Below are positions 15,115-23,824 of a stretch of 52,851 bases of DNA, in pieces (position 1 is the first letter of the stretch; every line of letters begins with the position of its first letter). The position numbers and the translations under genes are program-made. The notes below the pieces were generated by a model. It was given only the letters and a program-made list of their open reading frames with translations, made no database searches and was not told where the DNA came from. The stretch covers positions 1 through 52,851 of the forward strand of contig JAIOPE010000042.1 in assembly GCA_021414065.1 (NCBI GenBank). Direction: 5' to 3'. The stretch is from Planctomycetota bacterium (GTDB lineage: Bacteria; Planctomycetota; JAJSAM01; JAJVHW01).

Positions 15115-16866
15115 GTGCGCCCGCTCCGCCGCCTCGCCCTGGTCGCCGCCTTCACCGCGGCCGCGCTCGTCGCGGGGTTCCGCGGCGCCGCAGTCTCCGC
15201 CGACGACGCGCTCCAGTTGAAGGTCCGTTCCGGGGCCGCGTTCGCGGGCCGGGTCGTCTCGTCCGACGAGACCTACCTGAAGCTGAAGGGCTCCGACGGC
15301 GCAGAGGTCCGCCTCGCCTGGAAGGACCTCGACGAGCGGTCGTGGCTCAGCGCGAAGCTCGCAGTCACGCCCCCCGCCGACGCGAAGGCGCTCTTCGTGC
15401 TCGGGAAGTACGCCGCCGACAAGGGCTTCCGCGCCGACGCCGAGACGCTCCTCGATCGGGCCCGGAGGACCGACGCCGCACTCGCGCCCGACGTGGAACT
15501 CCTGCGACCGCGGCTCGACGAGTTGCGCCGGATCGACGGCGACGCGCTGTACGTCAAGGGGCAGGCGGAGATCAAGAAGGAGCGCTATCTCCACGCGCTC
15601 GGCCGGTTCCGCGAAGCGCGTGAGCTCTCGCCGAAGGACGCGAAAGTCATCACGGCGCTCGGCGAGGCGCAGTACTACCTGCGACGATTGAAGGAGAGCC
15701 GCGCGTCGATGCTCGAGGCGCTCGCGCTCGACGCGAACCAGAAGGACGCGCTCATCGACCTCGCGCAGCTCGACCTGCTCGAGCTCGACTTCGACGCGAG
15801 CTTGAAGGGCGTCGAGCGACTGCTGAAGCTCCCGGTGGCCGAGGGCAAGCTCGGCACGCGCGAGGAGGTGCTCGCGAAGGCGAAGGAGGCGAAGGCCGCC
15901 GATCTGAACGAGGCGTTCGAGAAGCTGGCCGACATCCCGCTGATCCAGGCGCGCGACCTCGCGCCGATGCTGCGCGGCATCGCCGCGGGCCCGGGCTTCG
16001 AGACGGAGTTCCGCTCGCAGACCGAGCACTACGACGTGCGCTGCGGCGTGTCGCAGGAAGTCGCCGACACCATTTCCGGCCGGCTGGAACTCATCTACGC
16101 CGAGTACGACCGCCGCTTCGGCTACTCGAAGACCGGCGAGCAGAAGACACGCGGCAAGGGGCTCCGCTTCCCCGTGCTCGTCTTCAAGGACAAGAAGGGC
16201 TACGTGGACTGGTTCGGGCGCGTGCTCCAGAACCCTCAGTTCGGCGCGATGACCGGCGGCGTCTACGTCACGGCGGTGAAGCACCTGGTCTTCTTTCAAT
16301 ATGAGAAGTTCTCGGACACGCAGCTCGTCGCGTGGCACGAGGGCTTCCACCAGTACCTCGACTACTTCATCTCGGGCGCGCCCCACTGGTTCAACGAGGG
16401 CTCCGCCGAGTACTTCGGGGGAAGCGCCCTCGTGCCGGGCAAGAAGCGTGTGGACGCCGGCCAGACGAACCCATGGCGCGCGGGTCACCTCGGCGCTCTC
16501 GTCGGCGCGAAACGCATCCCCGACGCGAAGTGGTTCATGCAGACCAACGCCGAGACGTTCATGCGCCTGAAGGGCGACCCCGAACAGGGCAAGAACGGCG
16601 CGACGACTGTGGGTGACCACTACGCACTCGCGTGGGCCCTCGTCCACTTCCTCCAGGAAGGCGACGGCGGCAAGTGGAACGCGAAGTACGTGGACTACTT
16701 CAAGACGCTCTGCGACGGCGTGCCCCACGAGGAGGCGTTCGACAAGGTCTGGTCCAAAGTGAACTGGCCGAAGTTCCAGACCGCGTGGGAGACCCACTGC
16801 GCGTGGCTCGCCGCCCGCGCCGCCGCGGAAACGGAGCAGAAGCCCGTGCCGCCGATGCCCAAGTGA
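15115..16866 (+). CDS. Exported TPR and DUF1570 gluzincin-like protein
   Basis: A 583-residue protein. A signal peptide (LRRLALVAAFTAAALVAGF) leads to a small beta-domain (KVRSGAAFAGRVV), TPR-like helices from about 100 to 260 (YLHALGRFREARELSP, AQYYLRRLKESRASMLEALALD), then a metallopeptidase-like domain. HEGFH (His408-His412) is an HExxH zinc motif, and NEGSAEYFGG about 20 residues on supplies the third ligand Glu, as in gluzincins. This arrangement matches DUF1570 proteins, abundant in planctomycetes; activity is unproven for the family. GTG 15115 is chosen because the signal peptide starts there. Confidence 0.85.
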   Translation: MRPLRRLALVAAFTAAALVAGFRGAAVSADDALQLKVRSGAAFAGRVVSSDETYLKLKGSDGAEVRLAWKDLDERSWLSAKLAVTPPADAKALFVLGKYAADKGFRADAETLLDRARRTDAALAPDVELLRPRLDELRRIDGDALYVKGQAEIKKERYLHALGRFREARELSPKDAKVITALGEAQYYLRRLKESRASMLEALALDANQKDALIDLAQLDLLELDFDASLKGVERLLKLPVAEGKLGTREEVLAKAKEAKAADLNEAFEKLADIPLIQARDLAPMLRGIAAGPGFETEFRSQTEHYDVRCGVSQEVADTISGRLELIYAEYDRRFGYSKTGEQKTRGKGLRFPVLVFKDKKGYVDWFGRVLQNPQFGAMTGGVYVTAVKHLVFFQYEKFSDTQLVAWHEGFHQYLDYFISGAPHWFNEGSAEYFGGSALVPGKKRVDAGQTNPWRAGHLGALVGAKRIPDAKWFMQTNAETFMRLKGDPEQGKNGATTVGDHYALAWALVHFLQEGDGGKWNAKYVDYFKTLCDGVPHEEAFDKVWSKVNWPKFQTAWETHCAWLAARAAAETEQKPVPPMPK

Positions 16867-16907
16867 CGCGCCCTGCGGAAGTCGCGGGGAACAGCGCCCG
16901 GGGCTCG

Positions 16908-16913
16908 TACGTT
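16908..16913 (+). promoter_or_regulatory. -10-like TACGTT, leaderless promoter candidate
   Basis: TACGTT ends 8 nt before the ATG at 16922. No ribosome binding site is seen for the gene. Confidence 0.4.
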
Positions 16914-16921
16914 GTGACGTC

Positions 16922-18568
16922 ATGCCGATCGATCACCGCCTGACCCACCGCCGCACCCGGTCACTCGCAGTCGCAGTGCGCGCGTCCGTGTCTGCCGTCA
17001 CCGTCACAGTTGCGGTCACGATTGCCTTCACGCTTGCCGTCACCGCCGCGACGGGAGCTTCGGCGCTCGCCGCGCCGCAGAAGTCCACCACGGTGCAGGT
17101 CACGCGCTCCGACGCCGACACGCGACTCGAGCGGTTCCCGGTCGCACCGCGCGGGCGCTGGTGCGCCATCTCGGGGACGGGCGACCTCACGCCCGGCCAA
17201 GGCGGCAACGCGTCCGGAGCCCGCGCGGTCTGGCGCCTCGGACTCCTCGACGGGGCACTCGTGCAGGCGACCGACGCCACGGCCGCCGCGGCTTCGCCGA
17301 CCTGCGTGCGCGCGACGCTCGACGGCGACCTCGTCTTCGCCTCGCGCGGCGACCTGACTCCCGGCGCGCCGGGCAACGCCGACGGAAGCTTCGAGGCATG
17401 GGTCTACCGCAGCGCCAGGGCGACCGCGCCCGCAGCGTTCCTGCAGATGACATCGAGTGCCGAAGACACGTTCTTCCAGACGTTCACCGACGAGCGCTCG
17501 CGGGCGGTGCTCGTCTCGAAGGCCGACCTGACACCTGGATCCCCGGGCAACGGCGACGGTTCGAACGAGGTCTTCACCTACGACGTGCCGACCGGCGCGC
17601 TGACGCAACTCACGGCGACGGGGGTCCCCACCCTGCCCCGCGGCGTGTGCATCGGCGGCGACTGCGTGTTCGTGGAGTCCAGTGCGGACCTAGATCCCGT
17701 CCAGTCGGGCGGACTCGGCAACGCCGACGGTTCCGTCGAAGTCTTCCAACTCCAGCTCGACGGCGGCCAGGCCCGCCAGCTCACGGCGTCGGCAGGCGCG
17801 TCGCGCTTCGTCGGTCGCGACGACTTCGATCGCTACGCCGTCGTGGAGTCCCGCGCGGATCTGATCTCGGGCGGCAACCTCGATGGCTCGATCGAGGTGT
17901 ACGTGGTGGACCTGCGTGACGGCAACGTGCGTCAGCTCACGCGTTCCGACGCCGACTCGCACTTCGAGGCGTTCGCTCCGCGGTCGCGGCTCGCCGTCGT
18001 CGTCTCGGGCGCCGACCTCGCGCCGGGCGGCGATGGCGACGGTTCGCAGGAACTGTACGTGGTGGACGCCTCGACCGGCTCCGTCGGGCGGCTCACTCGG
18101 TCGGCGGGAGACTCGGCGCTCGTGGAGATCGGCGACGACCCGCAGCGCTGGGCCGTCATCTCCTGCACCGGCGACCTGCGCCCCGACGTCGCGGGCGGCG
18201 GGACCGGCACGCCCGACCTCTACCTGCTGCGCCTCACGCCGCGGGGCCGCAAGGCCGTCCGGATCACGGCCGGTGACGCCGCGCCGCACGTCGCGGGGTT
18301 CGGTCCGCGCTCACTTCGCCTGGCGATCGACACCACCGCCGACCTCGTCCCCGGCGGCAACGCCGACGGCTCTCGCGAGGCCTACCTTGTCACGCCGCGG
18401 GCGAAGCCGATCGTCAGGCAGGTCTCGTCATCCCCCGCCGACACCCGCGCCGCCGCCGCATCGCGCGCGTTCCCGGTCGTCGTCCTCGAGTCCCGCGGCG
18501 ACCTCGTCCCGGGCAGCAACACCGACGGCTCCACCGAGGTGTTCCTGCACCGCTATCGGGCCAAGTAG
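16922..18568 (+). CDS. Exported beta-propeller-like repeat protein
   Basis: A 548-residue protein with a signal sequence (residues about 15-50). About eight repeats follow, each with a strand ending in GDLTPG or ADLxPG, a Gly/Asn/Asp-rich turn (GNADGSxE) and a strand such as VFTYDVPTGALTQLT. The period is about 55-60 residues. QLTxSxxD, as in TolB/WD40-like propellers, recurs. Function is unknown: a surface or periplasmic binding protein is likely. The NxDGS turns resemble calcium-binding loops but are not proven to be. It converges with the TPR gene, with one base between the stops. Confidence 0.78.
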   Translation: MPIDHRLTHRRTRSLAVAVRASVSAVTVTVAVTIAFTLAVTAATGASALAAPQKSTTVQVTRSDADTRLERFPVAPRGRWCAISGTGDLTPGQGGNASGARAVWRLGLLDGALVQATDATAAAASPTCVRATLDGDLVFASRGDLTPGAPGNADGSFEAWVYRSARATAPAAFLQMTSSAEDTFFQTFTDERSRAVLVSKADLTPGSPGNGDGSNEVFTYDVPTGALTQLTATGVPTLPRGVCIGGDCVFVESSADLDPVQSGGLGNADGSVEVFQLQLDGGQARQLTASAGASRFVGRDDFDRYAVVESRADLISGGNLDGSIEVYVVDLRDGNVRQLTRSDADSHFEAFAPRSRLAVVVSGADLAPGGDGDGSQELYVVDASTGSVGRLTRSAGDSALVEIGDDPQRWAVISCTGDLRPDVAGGGTGTPDLYLLRLTPRGRKAVRITAGDAAPHVAGFGPRSLRLAIDTTADLVPGGNADGSREAYLVTPRAKPIVRQVSSSPADTRAAAASRAFPVVVLESRGDLVPGSNTDGSTEVFLHRYRAK

Positions 18569-18569
18569 G

Positions 18570-20714
18570 TCACTTCGCGAGCAGCGCCTGGAAGTCGGGG
18601 CGCTTGCGCGCCTCGGCGAAGTCGGCGTCGTCGCGAGCCTGGTCTTTCCACGACGCCCGGGCGGCGATCGCGACCTTGAGCTCGGCAATCGACTCGTCGT
18701 ACCGCTTCAGCAGCGCGAGGGCGCACGCGCGGTTGTAGATCGACTGCGACGCGTTCGCGATGCCGTGCTCCGCGGCGAAGGCCTTGGCGCGGTCGAGCAC
18801 CGGCAGAGCCTCGGCGCACTTCTTCCGCTGCATCAGGGCCATCCCCTGTCCGTCGAGCGACGCCCACACGATCCCGTCCGGGAGCGGATCGACCAGCGCG
18901 TCGTGCAACTCGATCGCGCGCCGGTACGCGCTCTCGGATGCCGTCGGATCGGCCTTCCCGGCGCAGAACTCGCCGCGGAGGTACCACGCGAAGGCGCAGT
19001 CGGTGAGCTTCGACGCTCGTGCGTCGAGGATGCGAAGTCCGAGCGCGGCGTCCTCGGCCTTCGCAGCCGCGAACACACGCTTCATCAGCGGAACGAGTTC
19101 GAGGCGCGTGCGCGGCGCGACGATCCGGAACCGCTTCCGCAGTCGGTCCTTCACCCACTCGCCTGTCGCATCACCGCGCGGGAAGGAGAACACGAAGAGG
19201 TAGCGGCCGCTCGTCAGCAACTCCTCGGGGTAGCGGTCCGTCGGCCCGCCGTCCTCGCCCCAGAAGTACCCGCGGAGGAACCCTGCGATGCCCTCGTCCA
19301 CGGCCTCGCGATACTCGAACAGGAGCACGCTGCCCGCAGAGCCGTCGGGGCGCACGATCGACTGGCACGCCTTGCGGACGGGCACAGGCGCTGCGGGCAT
19401 CTTGAGATCGGACGGCGGGCGCGGTCCGGCGGAGCCCGCGGCGATCTTCATCGGGTCCTGCGTCACGAAGAACGTCGCCGCCGACGTGGACATGCACTGC
19501 GGCCCGTCCACGAGGGTCCACCCGGCAGGCAGATCCGCCGCCTTCACGAGGAGCGCGTCGAAGGTGACCGGCTCGGTCGGTTTCGCGAGCGCACTCGGCT
19601 TCGGCGGGAGCGGCGCGCGCGGCGGCGGGTCGAGTTCCAGCAGCACGCGGAACTCCGGACGCTTCCGCGCAGCGGCGAGCAGCTCGTCCGTGAGAGCGAG
19701 CTTGAACCAGCGCGCGTCACCATCGACCGCGTCGGCGAGTTCGCGGAGGGCGTCGTCCCACTTGCCGAGCTGAGCCAGCGCGCAAGCGAGTGCGTAGGCG
19801 GTGTGCGGCGTGTCGTCGTGGAGCAATCGCAGCGCACGGCCTTCCGCCTTCGAACGCACGAGCACCGCCGCCGCAGCGTCGTACTTCTTCAGGCCGACGA
19901 GCGCGTTGCCCAAACCGTCCTGGGCGGCCCACGCGAGGTTGTCAGGGAGCGGATCGACGAGCGTGCGGTGGAGGTCGGCCGCGCGGCGATAGGCCGTCTC
20001 CGCAGCGGGCCAGTCGTTGCTCATGGCCGCGAACTCACCTCGGAAGTACGAACCGAGGCTCCAGTCCGCGAGGTCAAGCCGCGTCGCATCGAGCGCCGCA
20101 ATCAGAGCCCTCGAGTCGGCCGACTTCATGAGCTTCCAGATGGTCGCTTCGGCGGTCGTGTGCCCCGGGCGCGTGCGGCGCGCTGGCACGAGGAACCGCT
20201 TCCGCAGGCGTTCCTTCACCCACTCGGCCGTGGGGTCGCCGTAGCGGAACGAGAGGATCCAGAGCAGGTTGCCCTGGACCACGACCTCGTCGGGCGTGGC
20301 CGCGCAGCGGCCGCCTCCGCCCCAGAGCGACGTCGAGATCACCCGCTGCATGAACGTCGGGACGGCGCCCGCATACTCGAACAGGAGGACACTTCCGGAT
20401 CCGCCGTCGGCCCGCTCGAACGACTGGATCGACTTCCGGACCGGCGGCGCGTCGAGCGATCCGGCGTATCCCGGGTCGAGGTAGAACTCCTTCGCCGCCA
20501 AGCTGACGCACCGGAGCCCCTCTACGATTCGAGTGCCCGCCGGCAGTTCGTCCGGGCGCACCGGCGCCGCCTCGAACGACAGCGGTGCGGCCTGCGGAGC
20601 CGGTTCGTCGGCGCGAGCAGCAGCACAGCCGACAGCACCGCCGTCAACAGCACCGTGAACGATGCCGGTCAGCACCAGCAGAGCGACCACACACGTCCTA
20701 CGAGACTCCCGCAT
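18570..20714 (-). CDS. Exported TPR protein made of two tandem homologous halves
   Basis: A 714-residue protein with an N-terminal signal or lipid anchor (VVALLVLTGIVHG...). Residues about 40-370 and 380-714 repeat the same plan: an opening strand (GTRIVEGLRCVS / GWTLVDGPQCMS), SVLLFEYxxAV, EWVKxRLRKRF, then TPR helices with DLHRTLVDPLPDN / ELHDALVDPLPDG and a closing RKRPEFRVLL / RKRPDFQALL. This is an internal gene duplication. No enzyme motif is visible; peptide or protein binding through TPRs is the usual role. ATG 20714 has GGAGG upstream on the minus strand and gives the signal sequence, so it is preferred over 20789. Confidence 0.75.
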   Translation of the reverse strand: MRESRRTCVVALLVLTGIVHGAVDGGAVGCAAARADEPAPQAAPLSFEAAPVRPDELPAGTRIVEGLRCVSLAAKEFYLDPGYAGSLDAPPVRKSIQSFERADGGSGSVLLFEYAGAVPTFMQRVISTSLWGGGGRCAATPDEVVVQGNLLWILSFRYGDPTAEWVKERLRKRFLVPARRTRPGHTTAEATIWKLMKSADSRALIAALDATRLDLADWSLGSYFRGEFAAMSNDWPAAETAYRRAADLHRTLVDPLPDNLAWAAQDGLGNALVGLKKYDAAAAVLVRSKAEGRALRLLHDDTPHTAYALACALAQLGKWDDALRELADAVDGDARWFKLALTDELLAAARKRPEFRVLLELDPPPRAPLPPKPSALAKPTEPVTFDALLVKAADLPAGWTLVDGPQCMSTSAATFFVTQDPMKIAAGSAGPRPPSDLKMPAAPVPVRKACQSIVRPDGSAGSVLLFEYREAVDEGIAGFLRGYFWGEDGGPTDRYPEELLTSGRYLFVFSFPRGDATGEWVKDRLRKRFRIVAPRTRLELVPLMKRVFAAAKAEDAALGLRILDARASKLTDCAFAWYLRGEFCAGKADPTASESAYRRAIELHDALVDPLPDGIVWASLDGQGMALMQRKKCAEALPVLDRAKAFAAEHGIANASQSIYNRACALALLKRYDESIAELKVAIAARASWKDQARDDADFAEARKRPDFQALLAK

Positions 20715-20789
20715 GAGACGAATCCTCCCCGAGAGAACTGAACGACCCACCACTCCGCCACCACGTACATCCCGGAGAGACGTACGCAC

Positions 20790-22199
20790 TCAACTCGGCG
20801 CGGTCCCCGTTGCGACGAGGGCGATGCGGAGGTCCATCACGTTCGTTCCGGTCCAGCCGGTCTTGAGGAGGCCGCCGGCCTTCTCGAAGAAGTGGTAGCT
20901 GTCGTGGCGCATGAGGTACTTGGCGGGGTCGAGGCCGAGTTCGGCGGCGCGGCGGGCGACCTTTGCGTCCGCCCACGCGCCCGCGGCGTCGGTCGGACCG
21001 TCTTCGCCGTCCGTGCCGCCGGAGAGGACGCACGCATTGCGCAGGCCCTCCTCCTCGAGCGCGCCGAGCACGGCGAGCACGAGTTCCTGGTTGCGCCCGC
21101 CGAGGCCCGGCGACGAACCGAGCTTCACCGTGGTTTCGCCGCCCGAGATCAGACAGGTGCCCCGCGAAGGCTTCTGGGACCTCGCAGCGCCGCGGGCCCC
21201 CGCCACGAACGACGCCACGGTCTGCGCGAGGTCGAGCGTGTCGCCGCCGATCGGCGCGTTCGACGCGAGGACGCGCCAGCCGGCGACCTCGGCGTAGCGC
21301 TTCGCCGCCGAGACGGCCTCGCCGATCCCTCCTACGACGAGGTTCTTCGCGCGATCCGGCTGCGTCTTCGCCGTGTCGGGGCGCACGCCGTTCGCGCCTT
21401 CCTTGAGGACCTTGAGCACCGCCGGCGGCGCTTCGTCGTCGCCCTCGTCGATGCCGTAGCGGGCGAGCACGCGAAGCGCGTCGGAGAATGTCGTCGGGTC
21501 GGGCGACGTGGGGCCCGACGCGATCACGTCCAGCGCGTCCCCCATGACGTCGGAGATCGCGAGCGTGACGACGAGGCCCGCCCGCGTCCAGCGCAGGAGC
21601 CCCCCGCCCTTCACGGCAGACAGGTGCTTCCGCACGCAGTTGAGATCCTGGATGTCGGCCCCGCGCGACTGGAGCAGGCGGACCATCGTCTGCTTGTCTT
21701 CGAGCGTCAGATCGTCGGCCGGCGCCGGGAGCAACGCCGACCCGCCGCCTGAGAGCAGCACGAGCACGAGGTCGTTCTGGCCGAGCTTCGAGACGAGCTT
21801 CCGGATGCGCTTCGTGCCCTCGTACGCCGCCGCGGTGGCGTTGTTGTCGTGCGACGACCGGGCCGGGTGGAGCGTGATCCGGCTCAGCGTCTCGACCGTC
21901 GCGTCCGGCACGTTGACGAGGCCCGTGACGTGCTTCGACGCGAGCACGTCGTCGCCCAGGATCTCCTCGATCGCCGACGCCATGCCGGCGCCGGCTTTGC
22001 CTGCGCCGACGACGACGATCCGTTCGAGGCTCTTGAGCGGCACCTTGAACTTGCGGAGCGCGCCGCGGCCCTCGAAGCGGAGGTTTCCGTCGGACACGCG
22101 GAGCGCGCGCCGCAACAGCGGGAGAGGTTGGACGGCGTCCACGCCGGCGCGCCAGATCGCGGCAGCTTCGGTGGCCAGGTCGGTCTCTCTCGGGATCAT
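20790..22199 (-). CDS. Glycerate 2-kinase (DUF4147/MOFRL family)
   Basis: A 469-residue protein of the class II glycerate kinase family, which phosphorylates D-glycerate to 2-phosphoglycerate with ATP. Visible landmarks are VVVGAGKAGAGMA, LLSGGGSALLPAP, the NCVRKHLSAVKGG loop, AISDVMGD and ASGPTSPD. The C-terminal MOFRL part has GGETTVKL, GGRNQELVLA and SGGTDGEDGPTDAAGA. It is cytosolic, and its length is as expected. It is transcribed divergently from hydroxypyruvate/glyoxylate reductase, which makes its substrate; only 26 bp separate the two start codons. GGAG lies 5 nt before the ATG. Confidence 0.93.
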   Translation of the reverse strand: MIPRETDLATEAAAIWRAGVDAVQPLPLLRRALRVSDGNLRFEGRGALRKFKVPLKSLERIVVVGAGKAGAGMASAIEEILGDDVLASKHVTGLVNVPDATVETLSRITLHPARSSHDNNATAAAYEGTKRIRKLVSKLGQNDLVLVLLSGGGSALLPAPADDLTLEDKQTMVRLLQSRGADIQDLNCVRKHLSAVKGGGLLRWTRAGLVVTLAISDVMGDALDVIASGPTSPDPTTFSDALRVLARYGIDEGDDEAPPAVLKVLKEGANGVRPDTAKTQPDRAKNLVVGGIGEAVSAAKRYAEVAGWRVLASNAPIGGDTLDLAQTVASFVAGARGAARSQKPSRGTCLISGGETTVKLGSSPGLGGRNQELVLAVLGALEEEGLRNACVLSGGTDGEDGPTDAAGAWADAKVARRAAELGLDPAKYLMRHDSYHFFEKAGGLLKTGWTGTNVMDLRIALVATGTAPS

Positions 22200-22212
22200 C
22201 GAGTCTCCGGTC

Positions 22213-22218
22213 TAGCAT
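22213..22218 (+). promoter_or_regulatory. -10-like TAGCAT in a 26-bp divergent spacer
   Basis: TAGCAT ends 7 nt before the ATG of the reductase gene. The spacer 22200-22225 also serves the opposite glycerate kinase gene, so both promoters must overlap each other and the kinase coding start. Confidence 0.45.
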
Positions 22219-22225
22219 CCGGGGC

Positions 22226-23221
22226 ATGTCCAAGCCGAGAGTCTTCGTCACGCGAGTCATCCCCTCCGCCGGCCTCGATCGCGTCCTGCACGCCTGCGAG
22301 GCCGATGTCTGGCACGGCCACCTGCCCCCATCGCACGAGATCCTCCTCGAGAAGGCATCCCGCTGCGAGGGCGTGCTGTCGCTCCTGACCGACAAGATCG
22401 ACGCCGCCCTCATGGACGCGTGCCCCCGGCTGCGGGTGGTCAGCAACTACGCCGTCGGCTTCAACAACATCGACGTGGACGCCGCCACCGCACGCGGCAT
22501 CTGCGTGGGCAACACGCCGGGCGTGCTGACCGACGCCACGGCCGACATCGCGTTCGCGCTCCTCATCGCAGCGGCGCGTCGCGTCGTCGAGGGCCACGCG
22601 TACACGCTCTCCGGAAAGTGGAAGACGTGGGAGCCGATGGGCCACATCGGCCAGGATCTCCAGGGCAAGACGCTCGGGATCGTGGGCATGGGCCGGATCG
22701 GCTACGCGCTCGCGAAGCGCTGCGTGGGCGGCTGGGGCATGAAGGTGCTCTACAACGACCTGCACCGGAACGACGCGGCCGAGGACGATCTCGGCGCCGA
22801 ACGCGTGGATCTGAACCGCCTGCTCGCCGAGAGCGATTTCGTCTCGCTGCACGCGAACCTCACCGACGGCACACGCGGCATGTTCAACGCCGAGACGTTC
22901 CGGAAGATGAAGCGGACCGCGGTGTTCGTGAACACCGCCCGCGGCCCGCTCGTGGACGAAACCGCGCTCGCCGAAGCGCTGCACGACGGAGTGATCTTCG
23001 CCGCCGGCGTCGACGTGACCGACCCCGAGCCGCCGCACGCAGACAACCCGCTCCTCAAGCTCCACAACTGCATCATCGCGCCGCACATCGCCAGCGCCAC
23101 GGTGCACACCCGGACCGCCATGTCCGACATCGCCGCCGACAACCTGATCCTCGGCATCGAGGGCAAGCCCCTCCGCCACTGGGTCAACCCGGACGTGGCC
23201 GCGCACCGCAGGAAGGCCTGA
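22226..23221 (+). CDS. Glyoxylate/hydroxypyruvate reductase (D-2-hydroxyacid dehydrogenase)
   Basis: A 331-residue D-isomer 2-hydroxyacid dehydrogenase. The NAD(P) Rossmann loop is GMGRIG (154-159). The catalytic triad is Arg239 (NTARGP), Glu268 (DPEPP) and His287 (APHIAS). SNYAVGFNNIDVDAA and GKTLGIVGMGRIG are typical of the GyaR/GRHPR branch, which reduces glyoxylate to glycolate and hydroxypyruvate to D-glycerate. Paired with the divergent glycerate kinase it would feed C2/C3 acids into glycolysis at 2-phosphoglycerate. The asp after GxGxxG expected for strict NAD use is not evident, so NADPH is possible. Confidence 0.92.
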   Translation: MSKPRVFVTRVIPSAGLDRVLHACEADVWHGHLPPSHEILLEKASRCEGVLSLLTDKIDAALMDACPRLRVVSNYAVGFNNIDVDAATARGICVGNTPGVLTDATADIAFALLIAAARRVVEGHAYTLSGKWKTWEPMGHIGQDLQGKTLGIVGMGRIGYALAKRCVGGWGMKVLYNDLHRNDAAEDDLGAERVDLNRLLAESDFVSLHANLTDGTRGMFNAETFRKMKRTAVFVNTARGPLVDETALAEALHDGVIFAAGVDVTDPEPPHADNPLLKLHNCIIAPHIASATVHTRTAMSDIAADNLILGIEGKPLRHWVNPDVAAHRRKA

Positions 23222-23224
23222 TCC

Positions 23225-23755
23225 TCACCGGGGCAGTCGTCGCACCTCGACCGCGTCCATGCCGTAGAGCCCCGACGCCAGATCGGCCCCGGTCCGCGCC
23301 GGATTCACCCGGAAGACGCCGACGACGAGCACGGGGATGAGCGACACGATTGGGGCGCCTTCCGGATCGGCGACGGCGCAGTCGATGAGGTCGTCGGCCT
23401 CAATCGCCGCGCCGAAGCAGCACCCGTTCGCGTGGCGGCAGAGGATGAACTGCGTCGCGCGGTCGCCCTCGAGGACGGTCGGCAACATGTAACCGGCGAC
23501 CGCGATCCGCCTCCCGACGAGCGCTCCTACGTCGTCCGCCACGGCGTCGCCGACGTACGCGGCGCCGCCGGGCGGAAACGGACGGTCGCCGTCCGACAGT
23601 CGCTCGAACGGGACGACCTGCGCGTCGCCGGCGACCGCCGCGATCGCCTCGGTGCCGGGGAGAGGCAGGCCGCGCCGCCGACCGCACAGATCGAAGACGA
23701 CGAACGCCGCGAGCACGCCGACGGCAGCCCAGCGGGTCCAACGGGGGATGGCCAC
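23225..23755 (-). CDS. DUF3299-like membrane-anchored protein
   Basis: A 176-residue protein with one N-terminal helix (WAAVGVLAAFVVFDLCG), then a periplasmic domain with GYMLPTVL, FILCRHANGCCFGA and VFRVNP. These match the DUF3299 pattern, in which FxL...CCFG follows a MxPL strand. The family is linked to membrane or metal functions in proteobacteria, but its role is unknown. The Cys-Cys in GCCFG may bind metal. GTG 23755 is the nearest start to the helix; the start is uncertain. It converges with the reductase gene, 3 bp apart. Confidence 0.68.
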   Translation of the reverse strand: MAIPRWTRWAAVGVLAAFVVFDLCGRRRGLPLPGTEAIAAVAGDAQVVPFERLSDGDRPFPPGGAAYVGDAVADDVGALVGRRIAVAGYMLPTVLEGDRATQFILCRHANGCCFGAAIEADDLIDCAVADPEGAPIVSLIPVLVVGVFRVNPARTGADLASGLYGMDAVEVRRLPR

Positions 23756-23824
23756 GCGGAGAGGATGAACGACCGAGCCCCGGGCCCGTACTCTTTCGCT
23801 CCCCCCCAACGGAGATCTCCGCCG

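Noticed and set aside
12866-15155. CRISPR array or tRNA/rRNA genes anywhere in the window
   Set aside because: No regularly spaced repeats and no tRNA arm or rRNA-like sequence were seen on either strand by eye, here or elsewhere in the window. A covariance-model scan would settle it.
17883-20741. A 952-codon plus-strand open frame antisense to the TPR gene
   Set aside because: It begins inside the propeller gene in another frame, is dominated by Arg/Pro/Ala and lacks domain sense. Long empty frames are expected opposite GC-rich genes.
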